Both the position numbers and the translations under genes were made by a program. Below are positions 35,536-43,630 of a stretch of 64,000 bases of DNA, one piece after another. The first letter of the stretch is position 1. Each line of letters opens with the position of its first letter. The notes under the pieces were generated by a model. The model saw nothing but the letters and a program-made list of their open reading frames with translations, was not told the origin of the DNA and made no database searches. The DNA comes from Xylophilus sp. (GTDB taxonomy: Bacteria > Pseudomonadota > Gammaproteobacteria > Burkholderiales > Burkholderiaceae_C): positions 1 to 64,000 of the forward strand of contig WNDY01000018.1 in assembly GCA_009914555.1 (NCBI GenBank). Reading direction: 5' to 3'.

Positions 35536-37563
35536 ATGTCCTATGTCGTGCTCGCCCGCAAATACCGTTCCAGGAACTTCTCGGAGATGGTGGGCCAGGA
35601 GCACGTGGTGCAGGCGCTGACCAATGCGCTCACGCAGCAGCGGCTGCACCATGCCTACCTCTTCACCGGCACCCGCGGCGTGGGCAAGACCACGGTCTCG
35701 CGCATCCTGGCCAAGGCGCTCAACTGCCAGGGCCCGGACGGGCACGGCGGCATCACCGCCACGCCCTGCGGCGTCTGCCAGGCCTGCCGCGACATCGATG
35801 CGGGCCGCTTCGTCGACTACACCGAGCTCGACGCGGCCTCCAACCGCGGCGTGGACGAGGTACAGAGCCTGCTGGAGCAGGCGGTCTACAAGCCGGTCGC
35901 GGGGCGCTTCAAGGTCTTCATGATCGATGAGGTGCACATGCTCACCAACACCGCGTTCAACGCGATGTTGAAGACGCTCGAAGAGCCGCCGGAGTACCTC
36001 AAGTTCGTACTGGCCACGACCGATCCGCAGAAGGTGCCGGTCACCGTGCTGAGTCGCTGCCTGCAGTTCAACCTGCGGCCGATGGCGCCCGACACGGTGC
36101 AGCAGCACCTGGCACACGTGCTGGCCAGCGAAGGCGTGGAGGCCGAGCCGCAGGCGCTGCGGCTGCTCTCGGCTGCTGCGCGCGGATCGATGCGCGACGC
36201 GCTGTCGCTGACCGACCAGGCGATCGCCTTCGGCTCCGGCCGGCTGCAGGAGGCCGCAGTGCGGCAGATGCTGGGCAGCGTCGACCGCAGCTACGTCTTC
36301 CGCCTGGTCGAGGCGCTGGCGCAGGGTGACGGCCGCACGGTGGTCGAGACGGCCGAGGCGCTGCGCGTCAATGGCCTGTCGGCCGCCTCCACGCTGGAGG
36401 ACATGGCGGCGCTGCTGCAGCGCATGGCCGTGCTGCAGGCCGTGCCCCAGCTCGCCGCCAGCGCCGATCCGAACGACGCCGAGGCGGCCGGGACCGCGCG
36501 TCTGGCCGCGCTGCTGCCGGCCGACGAGACGCAGCTGCTCTACAGCATCGCGCTGCACGGCCGCGGCGAGTTGGGACTGGCGCCGGACGAATACGCCGCG
36601 CTCACGATGGTGCTGCTGCGGCTGCTGGCCTTCAAGCCGGGCGCTGCAGCCTCGGGCGACGCCGCCCCGGCTGAAAAAAAAACTCTGACGCGGCCTGAAC
36701 CAGCGCCGGTCGAGGCCCCGCCGCCCCGCGTGGCCGCCGCCACGCCGCTACCTGCACCCACTGCCGCGCCGGCGCCCGTCGCGGCGCCGGCCCGCCGGCC
36801 GGCGTCACCGCCGCCCGCACCGGCTGCGCCCCCTGCGCCGGCCGCCGATGCCGGCGAGCCGCCGCCGTGGGACGCGGTGCCGGACGACGACGCCTCTGCG
36901 GCCGACGAGCCGCCGCCCTGGCCCGACGACGATCCGGGCCTGCCGCCGGTGCGTGATGCGGTGGCCGTCAGCCCGCGCCCGGTACCGCCCGCGGTGGCCC
37001 AGCGCGCCGGAACGGCCCTGCCAGTGCTGGAGCGTCCGCTCCCTGCGGGCCAGGAACAACGGCCCGCCGCCGCGCCGGTCATCGCCGTGCCGGTGCGGGT
37101 GCAGCCCGAGCCGGGCGTGCGCACGAAGCCCGTCTACGAGCCGGGCGGCGCGCCGCGGCCGCCGGTCGAATTCACGCAGACGGCCGAAGGCGACTTCTGG
37201 CATGCGACCGTGCAGCAGCTCGTCGCCTCCGAGGCCATCGCCGCCCTGGTGCGCGAGCTGGCCCTGCAGTCGCAGCTCATCGGACGCCAGGGCAGCCACT
37301 GGACGCTGCGGGTCGACCGCGAGACCCTGGCCCAGCCCACCACGCAGGAGCGCCTGCGCAAGGCGCTCGCCGCCGCCGGTCTGGCCGAGCGGCTCACGGT
37401 GGAGATCGGACCGGTCACCGACTGCCCGGCCCGCCGCAACGCCGCCGCGGCCCAGGCGCGGCAGCGCCGCGCCGAGGAGATCGTGCTCGGCGACCCCGGG
37501 GTCCAGGCGCTGATCCGCGACTGGGATGCCCGCATCATCCCAGGGAGTATCAAGCCACTGTGA
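35536..37563 (+). CDS. dnaX: DNA polymerase III subunits tau and gamma
   Basis: 675 aa for tau. ATPase domain: Walker [10 protein letters not shown], zinc knuckle [11 protein letters not shown], Walker [10 protein letters not shown] and SRC ([13 protein letters not shown]). Then a Pro/Ala-rich linker (about 385-535) and the C-terminal alpha-binding domain with [28 protein letters not shown] run of nine A residues at codons 380-382 should give a second, shorter product, gamma. The C-terminal residues GSIKPL come from copy G of the dispersed element. It loads the sliding clamp and ties the replisome together. Confidence 0.97.
   Translation: MSYVVLARKYRSRNFSEMVGQEHVVQALTNALTQQRLHHAYLFTGTRGVGKTTVSRILAKALNCQGPDGHGGITATPCGVCQACRDIDAGRFVDYTELDAASNRGVDEVQSLLEQAVYKPVAGRFKVFMIDEVHMLTNTAFNAMLKTLEEPPEYLKFVLATTDPQKVPVTVLSRCLQFNLRPMAPDTVQQHLAHVLASEGVEAEPQALRLLSAAARGSMRDALSLTDQAIAFGSGRLQEAAVRQMLGSVDRSYVFRLVEALAQGDGRTVVETAEALRVNGLSAASTLEDMAALLQRMAVLQAVPQLAASADPNDAEAAGTARLAALLPADETQLLYSIALHGRGELGLAPDEYAALTMVLLRLLAFKPGAAASGDAAPAEKKTLTRPEPAPVEAPPPRVAAATPLPAPTAAPAPVAAPARRPASPPPAPAAPPAPAADAGEPPPWDAVPDDDASAADEPPPWPDDDPGLPPVRDAVAVSPRPVPPAVAQRAGTALPVLERPLPAGQEQRPAAAPVIAVPVRVQPEPGVRTKPVYEPGGAPRPPVEFTQTAEGDFWHATVQQLVASEAIAALVRELALQSQLIGRQGSHWTLRVDRETLAQPTTQERLRKALAAAGLAERLTVEIGPVTDCPARRNAAAAQARQRRAEEIVLGDPGVQALIRDWDARIIPGSIKPL
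36674..36682 (+). promoter_or_regulatory. A9 slippery site in dnaX (tau/gamma frameshift)
   Basis: Within G-AAAAAAAAA-C, frame GAA AAA AAA ACT. A -1 ribosomal shift leads to a TGA at 36696-36698 (387-aa product). Loss of one A by transcriptional slippage leads to CTC TGA at 36683-36688 (383-aa product). Either gives a gamma-sized protein ending just after the ATPase/clamp-loader core. It is analogous to A-rich dnaX slippery sites in E. coli and Thermus. Confidence 0.75.
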
Positions 37564-37603
37564 GCGCACTGTGCTCGATCTGGCTTACTACCCACCCCAG
37601 TAT
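37543..37603 (+). repeat. 53-bp paired GTAT element, copy G (end of dnaX)
   Basis: GGGAGTAT (37543-37550) and CCCAGTAT (37596-37603), TAT-to-TAT 53 bp, with GAGC/GCTC dyad between. It covers the dnaX stop codon and most of the dnaX-ybaB gap. Confidence 0.75.
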
Positions 37604-37636
37604 TTCATCGAAACCCAATCGAAAAAGGAACCCGCC

Positions 37637-37960
37637 ATGTTCAACAAGGGACAGCTCGCCGGCCTCATGAAGCAGGCCCAGGCCATGCAGGACAACCTCA
37701 AGAAGGCGCAGGACGAACTCGCGCTGATCGAGGTCGAGGCCGAATCGGGCGCCGGTCTGGTCAAGGTCGTCATGACCTGCAAGCACGACGTCAAGCGCAT
37801 CACCATCGATCCCAGCCTGCTGGCCGACGACAAGGACCTGCTGGAGGACCTGGTCGCCGCCGCCTTCAACGCCGCAGTGCGCAAGGCCGAGGAGACCAGC
37901 CAGGAGAAGCTGGGCAAGCTGACCGCCGGCCTGCCGGGCGGCCTGAAATTCCCGTTCTAG
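37637..37960 (+). CDS. ybaB: YbaB/EbfC nucleoid-associated protein
   Basis: 107 aa, typical length. [20 protein letters not shown], then [26 protein letters not shown] and a C-terminal GGLKFPF, all family marks. It is a DNA-binding dimer and sits in the conserved dnaX-ybaB-recR order. Start supported by AAAAAGGAA upstream. Confidence 0.96.
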   Translation: MFNKGQLAGLMKQAQAMQDNLKKAQDELALIEVEAESGAGLVKVVMTCKHDVKRITIDPSLLADDKDLLEDLVAAAFNAAVRKAEETSQEKLGKLTAGLPGGLKFPF

Positions 37961-38110
37961 ATGGAGACAACCTCCCGAGCAGCTTCGCTGCCTATCCCTT
38001 CTCTCCACGCGCGTTGCGCTTCGGGAAGGGGGGCGACGCCAGCGCGGCGGGGCGGCCCTTGCGCGGCGGCCGCTGGCCTCGGCCGCAATGGCTTTGGCGC
38101 CGGTCGTCCT
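37961..38110. repeat. GC-rich post-stop repeat R2 (ybaB-recR spacer)
   Basis: Starts right at the ybaB TAG (ATGGAGACAACCTCCCGAGC) and carries the same succession of hairpins and the GAAGGGGGGCGACGCC block as R1 at 13411. Over about 65 bp around that block the two copies are nearly identical. Confidence 0.75.
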
Positions 38111-38136
38111 TGCGGACGCCTGGGCAGAGGATAGGC

Positions 38137-38736
38137 ATGGCCAGGCCGGAGCGCGTCGACGGGATCGATACGCTGGTGCAGGCGCTGCGGCGGCTGCCCG
38201 GCGTGGGCATCAAGTCGGCCCAGCGCATGGCCTTCCACCTGCTGCAGCACGACCGCGGCGGCGCCGAGCAGCTGTCGCAGGCGCTGCATCACGCGGTGCA
38301 GTCGATGCACCACTGCCAGCGCTGCCACACCTTCACCGAGGCCGAGATCTGCGCCGTCTGCAGCGATCCGCAGCGCGATGCGGCCAAGCTCTGCGTGGTC
38401 GAGACGCCGGCCGACCAGGCGGCGCTGGAGCGCACCGGCGCCTACCAGGGGCTGTACTTCGTGCTCATGGGCAAGCTCAGCCCGCTCGACGGCATCGGCC
38501 CGGCCGAGATCGGCCTCGGCCAGCTGCTGGAGCGCGCCTGCGACGGCACGGTGCAGGAAGTCATCCTCGCCACCAACTTCACCGCCGAGGGCGAGGCCAC
38601 GGCCCACGTCATCGGCGAGGCGCTGAAGGCGCGCGGCCTGCGGGTCACGCGGCTCGCGCGCGGCGTGCCGGTGGGCAGCGAGCTGGAGTACGTGGACCTG
38701 GGCACCATCGCCCATGCACTCGTCGACCGGCGCTGA
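38137..38736 (+). CDS. recR: Recombination mediator RecR
   Basis: 199 aa. Helix-hairpin-helix [20 protein letters not shown], zinc finger [22 protein letters not shown] domain [21 protein letters not shown] and the C-terminal Walker-like [16 protein letters not shown]. It works with RecO (and RecF) to load RecA on SSB-coated gaps. Standard length. Confidence 0.97.
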   Translation: MARPERVDGIDTLVQALRRLPGVGIKSAQRMAFHLLQHDRGGAEQLSQALHHAVQSMHHCQRCHTFTEAEICAVCSDPQRDAAKLCVVETPADQAALERTGAYQGLYFVLMGKLSPLDGIGPAEIGLGQLLERACDGTVQEVILATNFTAEGEATAHVIGEALKARGLRVTRLARGVPVGSELEYVDLGTIAHALVDRR

Positions 38737-38844
38737 CCGGCCGGCCCGCAGCGGCGCCAGCGGGGCGGCGCGCCCGGAGGCTGGCACCGATGCGCCGTCG
38801 GCGCGGGGCGGCTATCGTGCGTTGAGCATCGACCATCGCTTCCT

Positions 38845-39909
38845 TTGCGCCGCTCGCCCTTGACCGCTACCGAATCCTCTGCGCCGGCATTGCTGTCCCG
38901 CCGCGCCGCCGGCATCGCCGCCGCGCTGTCGCTCGCGCCGCTGCGCGCCCAGCCCCGGCCCGAGAAGACCGCGCCGACGATCGCCGTCGGCGGCAGGGCG
39001 GCCTTCTACTACCTGCCGCTCACCATCGCGGAGCGGCTCGGCTTCTTCCGCGACGAAGGGCTGGACGTGCACATCGCCGACCATGCGGGCGGAGCGCCGG
39101 CATTGCAGTCGGTGTTCGCCGGGCAGGCCGACGTCTGCGCCGGCGCGTTCGAGCACACGCTCAGCCTGCTGCTGCGCAGCCAGCCGTTTCGGGCCTTCGT
39201 GCAGCTGGGGCGGGCGCCGCAGATCTCGGTGGGCATCTCCCATCTCGGGGGCCGCGGTCCGCGCCAGGCGGAAGACCTGCGCGGCCGCCGCATCGGCGTG
39301 TCGGCGCCGGGCTTGTCGACCAACCTCGTGGCGCGCATGCTGCTGGTCCGGGCCGGCGTGCCGCAGGAGGAGGTCGCCTTCGTCGGCGTGGGCACCGGCG
39401 CCGCGGCGCTGGAGGCGCTGCGCGGCCGCCGCATCGACGCGATCAGCAACACCGACCCGGTGATGACGGTGCTGGAGCAGCGCGGCGAGGTGCGCATCGT
39501 GGGCGATACGCGCACCCTGCGCGGCACGCAGACGCTGTTCGGCGGCGCCATGCCGGGCGCCTGCCTCTATGCGCCGCAGCGCTTCCTGCGCGACAACCCA
39601 GTCACGGCGCAGGCGTTGGCCAACGGCGTGGTCCGTGCGCTGAAATGGCTCCAGACTGCCGGCCCGAGCGACCTGGTGCGCGCCGTTCCGGAGGCCTACA
39701 TGCTCGGCGACCGGGCGCTGTACCTGGCCGCCTTCGGCAAGGTGCGCGAGGCGTTCTCGCTCGACGGCCTGCTGGCGGAGGACGGCGCCCGCACCGCGCT
39801 GTCGGCGCTCGCGCGCTTCGAGCCCGCATTCTCGGCCACGCGCATCGACCTGCGGCAGGTCTATACCAACAGCTTCGCCGCCAAGGCGAAAGCGCGCTAC
39901 CAGGCCTGA
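38845..39909 (+). CDS. ABC transporter substrate-binding protein (NMT1/SsuA-like)
   Basis: 354 aa from a TTG at 38845 (a second TTG at 38860 is possible; neither has a good ribosome site). Signal-like stretch RRAAGIAAALSLAPLRAQ. Mature part: YYLPLTIAERLGFFRDEGLDVHI, GGAPALQSVFAGQADVCAGAFEH, QAEDLRGRRIGVSAPGLSTN, typical of the nitrate/sulfonate/thiamine-precursor receptors. No transporter partners are adjacent in this window. Ligand unknown. Convergent with mltD. Confidence 0.8.
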   Translation: MRRSPLTATESSAPALLSRRAAGIAAALSLAPLRAQPRPEKTAPTIAVGGRAAFYYLPLTIAERLGFFRDEGLDVHIADHAGGAPALQSVFAGQADVCAGAFEHTLSLLLRSQPFRAFVQLGRAPQISVGISHLGGRGPRQAEDLRGRRIGVSAPGLSTNLVARMLLVRAGVPQEEVAFVGVGTGAAALEALRGRRIDAISNTDPVMTVLEQRGEVRIVGDTRTLRGTQTLFGGAMPGACLYAPQRFLRDNPVTAQALANGVVRALKWLQTAGPSDLVRAVPEAYMLGDRALYLAAFGKVREAFSLDGLLAEDGARTALSALARFEPAFSATRIDLRQVYTNSFAAKAKARYQA

Positions 39910-39925
39910 GCGCGCCGCCCGGGCA

Positions 39926-41473
39926 TCAGCGCTTCTTCTTCGGCGATGCGGCCGCCGGCCGCGACGCGGTCTGCTTCGTTGCGCGGGCCGGCACCTTGGC
40001 CGTGGCGCGATGGGCCGGTGCGCCGCGCGTCGCGCGTGCGGCTGGCGCGGCAGCCTGCACCGGCAGGTAGACCACGACCTGCTCGCCGTGGCGGAACCAG
40101 GCGGTGGGCTTCACGTCGTTCCAGCTGGCGACGTTGGCCGGGCTCACGCGGTAGCGGCGCGCCACGCTGGCCACCGATTCGCGCTTGCCGGCCTTGACCA
40201 CGGTGCGGCGGGTGACGATCTCGGGCGCCAGCGCCAGCCGGCCGTTGTCGGCCACTTCGCCGGGCACGTCGGCGTCCATCTTGGCCGAGCGCGGAACGAT
40301 CAGCGTCGAGCCGGCCTTGATCAGCATGCGCGGCGGGATGGCGTTGGTGCTGCGCAGGGCGGCTTCGCTCATGCTCACGCGCTGCGCGGCCTGGGCCACG
40401 GTCATCGTCGTGGGCGCGGTCCAGGCCGTCCAGCTCGCGTACTGGCCGTCCTTGTAGGCGTCGAAGTTGCGCTGGAAGATGCGGGCGTTGTCCCAGGGCA
40501 GCAGGATCTGCGGCGTGCCGGCGGCCAGGATCACCGGGCGATGGGCGGCCGGGTTGAGCGCGCGGAAGTCCTCGATGCGCACGTCGGCCAGCCGGGCGGC
40601 CAGCGCCACGTCGATGTCGCGGTTGATCTCCACCGTCTGGAAGTAGGGATGGTTCTCGATCGGCGGCAGCTCGGTGCCGAACGCGGCCGGGTTGGCCACG
40701 ATGTTCTTCACCGCCTGCAGCTTGGGCACGTAGTAGCGGGTCTCGTTGGGCATGTTCAGCTCGCTGTAGGAGGTGCCCAGGCCCAGCTTCTGGTTGCGCG
40801 CGATGGCCCGGCTCACGCTGCCTTCGCCCCAGTTGTAGGCGGCCAGCGCGAGCTGCCAGTCGCCGAACATGCCATAGAGGCGCTGCAGGTAGTCGAGCGC
40901 GGCACGGGTGGAGGCGATCACGTCGCGCCGGTCGTCGCGGAACATGTTCTGCTTGAGCTGGAAGTCGCTGCCGGTGGCCGGCATGAACTGCCACATGCCT
41001 GCGGCCTTGGCGCTGGAGACCGCCTGCGGGTTGAACGCGCTCTCGATGAACGGCAGCAGCGCCAGCTCGGTGGGCATGCCGCGCACCTCGAGTTCCTCGA
41101 CGACGTGGAACAGGTACTTGCTGGAGCGCTCGGTCATGCGCTGGATGTAGTCGGGGCGCGTGGCGTACCACTGTTCGCGGTCGTGCACCAGATCGTTGTC
41201 GAGGTCGGGCATCGCGAAGCCGCGGCGGATGCGGTCCCAGAGGTCGGCCGGCGCCGAGGCCGAGAACACGCCCATGTTGGACGCCTGCTGCGCCGTGATC
41301 GGGCGCAGCGGGCCGTTGTAGACGATCGGTTTATGGGATGGGGTATCGTTTCCGGGTGCACTGCCTGCGGGCGCTTGGGAGGTATTCTCCCCCGGGGTAT
41401 GTTGGACACTGGTGTTGGCGCAGCCCGTGAGGGCGACGGCGGCGGCGAGCGCCGCGGCGTGCATCAGCTTCAT
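39926..41473 (-). CDS. mltD: Membrane-bound lytic murein transglycosylase D
   Basis: 515 aa lipoprotein: signal MKLMHAAALAAAVALTGC with lipobox LTGC. SLT domain (about 130-260) has the catalytic Glu in LLPFIESAFNPQAVSSAKAAGMWQFMP and AAYNWGEGSV. LysM repeats follow (PTTMTVAQAAQRVSMSE; VVKAGKRESVASVARRYRVS), and the tail is basic. It cleaves peptidoglycan glycan strands. Residues about 24-46, directly after the lipidated cysteine, are encoded by copy K of the dispersed element and form a flexible linker. ATG 41473 follows GGAAGAA. Confidence 0.93.
   Translation of the reverse strand: MKLMHAAALAAAVALTGCANTSVQHTPGENTSQAPAGSAPGNDTPSHKPIVYNGPLRPITAQQASNMGVFSASAPADLWDRIRRGFAMPDLDNDLVHDREQWYATRPDYIQRMTERSSKYLFHVVEELEVRGMPTELALLPFIESAFNPQAVSSAKAAGMWQFMPATGSDFQLKQNMFRDDRRDVIASTRAALDYLQRLYGMFGDWQLALAAYNWGEGSVSRAIARNQKLGLGTSYSELNMPNETRYYVPKLQAVKNIVANPAAFGTELPPIENHPYFQTVEINRDIDVALAARLADVRIEDFRALNPAAHRPVILAAGTPQILLPWDNARIFQRNFDAYKDGQYASWTAWTAPTTMTVAQAAQRVSMSEAALRSTNAIPPRMLIKAGSTLIVPRSAKMDADVPGEVADNGRLALAPEIVTRRTVVKAGKRESVASVARRYRVSPANVASWNDVKPTAWFRHGEQVVVYLPVQAAAPAARATRGAPAHRATAKVPARATKQTASRPAAASPKKKR
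41339..41400 (+). repeat. Paired GTAT element, copy K (inside mltD)
   Basis: TGGGGTAT (41339-41346) and CGGGGTAT (41393-41400), TAT-to-TAT 54 bp, with an extra GGAGGTAT at 41378-41385. It is antisense to mltD and translated there as a Ser/Thr/Pro-rich linker. Confidence 0.65.
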
Positions 41474-42261
41474 TGAAATGTGTTCTTCCATTGGCGCAGC
41501 GCCGCGAACACGGACACTGCATCGTTTGGGGACACCTGCGCGTCGAAGCCGCGGGCCGCACCGGCCACCGTGGCTTCGCGCGTGCGCAGGAAGGGGTTGA
41601 TGGCGCGTTCGGTCGCCAGCCGCGCGGGCAGCGTGGGCAGCCCGCCGGCGCGCAGTTCGTGGCAGCGCGCCGAATACTGGAGCAGTTCGGCGTTGCCGGG
41701 TTCCACGGCACGCGCGAATTTCAGGTTCGAAAGTGTGTATTCGTGGGCGCAGCAGACCCGCGTGTCGCCGGGCAGCGCGGCCAGGGCGTCGAGCGAGGCC
41801 TGCATCTGGGCCGGCGTGCCCTCGAAGAGCCGGCCGCAGCCGGCCGAAAACAGCGTGTCGCCGCAGAACAGCACCGGCGTGCCGGCCGCATCGGGCAGGG
41901 CGGGTGCGTAGTAGGCGATGTGGCCGGCCGTGTGGCCCGGCACGTCGATCACGGCGAAGGGCACGCCGAGCACCTCGACGCGGTCGCCGCCGGCCAGCGG
42001 CACGAAGGGCACGGCGATCCTGTACTGCTCGCGCGCCGGGCCCCACACGGGCGCGCCGGTGGCCTCGCGCAGCGCGGCCACGCCGCCGACGTGATCCCGG
42101 TGGTGGTGGGTGACTAGAATGCCCGCAAGCCGCAGCCCGCGCTGGGCGAGCGCGTCGAACACCGGCTGCGCGTCGCCCGGATCGACCACGACGGCCTGGC
42201 CTGCCGCGTGCAGCATCCAGATGTAGTTGTCGGCGAAGGCGGGCAGCGGTAACAAGTCCAT
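41470..42261 (-). CDS. gloB: Hydroxyacylglutathione hydrolase (glyoxalase II)
   Basis: 263 aa. Metallo-beta-lactamase fold with THHHRDHVGG at 51-60, DVPGHTAGHIAYY, FCGDTLFSAGCGRLFEGTPAQM and HEYTLSNLKFA. It hydrolyses S-D-lactoylglutathione to glutathione and D-lactate. Start codon 42261 shares the CATG tetramer with the divergent methyltransferase start. Its stop overlaps the mltD start by 4 bp, suggesting coupling gloB-mltD. Confidence 0.96.
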   Translation of the reverse strand: MDLLPLPAFADNYIWMLHAAGQAVVVDPGDAQPVFDALAQRGLRLAGILVTHHHRDHVGGVAALREATGAPVWGPAREQYRIAVPFVPLAGGDRVEVLGVPFAVIDVPGHTAGHIAYYAPALPDAAGTPVLFCGDTLFSAGCGRLFEGTPAQMQASLDALAALPGDTRVCCAHEYTLSNLKFARAVEPGNAELLQYSARCHELRAGGLPTLPARLATERAINPFLRTREATVAGAARGFDAQVSPNDAVSVFAALRQWKNTFQ

Positions 42262-43060
42262 GAGCGCCGAAATTATAGGTTTGCACCCCTGGTTCGACAC
42301 CCCCTCCGGCCGGCACCTGCTGGCCTGGGAGCAGGACCGCTTCGACGAGGCGGTCGCCGACATCTTCGGCTACCACGGGCTGCAGCTCGGCCTGCCGGGC
42401 TGCCAGGCGCTGCGCGCCAACCGCATGCCGCACCGCTGGCTGGCGGTGGAAGACCCGGCGGCCGTGGCCGCGGCGGGCGCGCAACTGGCCATCGACTTCG
42501 CCGCGCTGCCCTTCGGGCCGGCCAGCCTCGATCTGGTGGTGCTGCCCCACACGCTCGAATTCAGCGCCGATCCGCACACCACGCTGCGCGAGGTGGAGCG
42601 GGTGCTGGTGCCCGAAGGCAAGGTGGTCATCAGCGGCATCAACCCGGCCAGCCTCTGGGGCCCGCGCGAGCGGCGCGCGCGCCTGTGGCGGCGCCTGGGC
42701 GCACCGGCGCAGCCCTATCTGCCGCAGTCCGGCGGCTCGATCGGCTACTGGCGGCTGCGCGACTGGCTGGGGCTGCTGTCGTTCGAGGTGGAATCGGCCC
42801 GCTTCGGCTGCTATGCGCCGGCCGTGCGCAGCGCGCGCTGGATTGAGCGCTTCGGCTGGATGGAAGGGCTGGGCAGCCGCTCGTGGCCGATCTTCGGGGC
42901 CGGCTACTTCATCGTGGCGACCAAGCGGGTGCAGGGCCTGCGGCTGATGGAGCCGGGCTGGAAGACCGCGGCCGCCGCCGCGCTCGCTCCGGCCGCCGTG
43001 CCGGCGGTGAACCGCGGGCGCCGCGAGACGCTCACGCAGCGCACCCCGTGCGGCCGCTGA
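42260..43060 (+). CDS. SAM-dependent methyltransferase (class I)
   Basis: 266 aa. Methyltransferase_11-like: LPFGPASLDLVVLPHTLEFSADPHTTLREVERVLVPEGKVVISGINPASLWG contains the motif III/post-III pattern, while the usual GxGxG near the N-terminus is only weakly represented (FGYHGLQLGLPG). Such proteins lie beside gloB and rnhA in many beta- and gammaproteobacteria (YafS-like). Substrate unknown. Its ATG overlaps that of gloB on the other strand. Confidence 0.83.
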   Translation: MSAEIIGLHPWFDTPSGRHLLAWEQDRFDEAVADIFGYHGLQLGLPGCQALRANRMPHRWLAVEDPAAVAAAGAQLAIDFAALPFGPASLDLVVLPHTLEFSADPHTTLREVERVLVPEGKVVISGINPASLWGPRERRARLWRRLGAPAQPYLPQSGGSIGYWRLRDWLGLLSFEVESARFGCYAPAVRSARWIERFGWMEGLGSRSWPIFGAGYFIVATKRVQGLRLMEPGWKTAAAAALAPAAVPAVNRGRRETLTQRTPCGR

Positions 43061-43117
43061 CGGCTGACGGCCGCGCGAGCGGCTATGCTCGCGGGCTTTG
43101 CGCAGACGAAGCTTTCC

Positions 43118-43579
43118 ATGCCAACTCCGATCGAGATCTACACCGACGGCGCCTGCAAGGGCAATCCGGGCCCCGGCGGCTGGGGCGTGCTGATGCGCGC
43201 CGGCACCGCCGAGAAGGAGTTGTTCGGCGGCGAGCTCGGCACCACCAACAACCGCATGGAGTTGACCGCGGTGATCGAGGCGCTGGCTGCGCTCAAGCGG
43301 CCCTGCGAGGTCGACCTCTATCTCGACAGCGAATACGTGCGCAAGGGCATCACCGAGTGGGTGCGCAACTGGAAGGCGCGCGGCTGGCGCACCTCCACCG
43401 GCGCACCGGTCAAGAATGTCGAGCTCTGGCAGCGGCTCGACGCCCTGGTGGCCACCGGCGGCCACAAGATCGACTGGCACTGGGTGCGCGGCCACGCGGG
43501 CAACGCCGGCAACGAGCGCGCCGACCTGCTGGCCAACCGCGGCGTTGACCAAGCACTCGGACGTATCCGGGGGGTATAG
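43118..43579 (+). CDS. rnhA: Ribonuclease HI
   Basis: 153 aa. Catalytic residues D10 ([11 protein letters not shown]), E48 (NNRMELTAV), D70 ([10 protein letters not shown]) and D136 (NERADLLAN) are all present. It degrades RNA in RNA-DNA hybrids. ATG 43118 gives the family N-terminus. The final residues RGV and the TAG stop are made by copy B of the dispersed element. Confidence 0.96.
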   Translation: MPTPIEIYTDGACKGNPGPGGWGVLMRAGTAEKELFGGELGTTNNRMELTAVIEALAALKRPCEVDLYLDSEYVRKGITEWVRNWKARGWRTSTGAPVKNVELWQRLDALVATGGHKIDWHWVRGHAGNAGNERADLLANRGVDQALGRIRGV

Positions 43580-43630
43580 GGCTATAGCGCGCTTCATCCG
43601 CGCGCTGTGGATATTTACACCAGGGTGTAT
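43570..43630 (+). repeat. 53-bp paired GTAT element, copy B (between rnhA and the GGDEF gene)
   Basis: GGGGGTAT (43570-43577) and GGGTGTAT (43623-43630), TAT-to-TAT 53 bp, around a perfect AGCGCGC-TTCATCC-GCGCGCT hairpin. It supplies the stop and last residues of rnhA and, on the other strand, the last residues (YTLV) and stop of the sensor gene. Confidence 0.85.
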
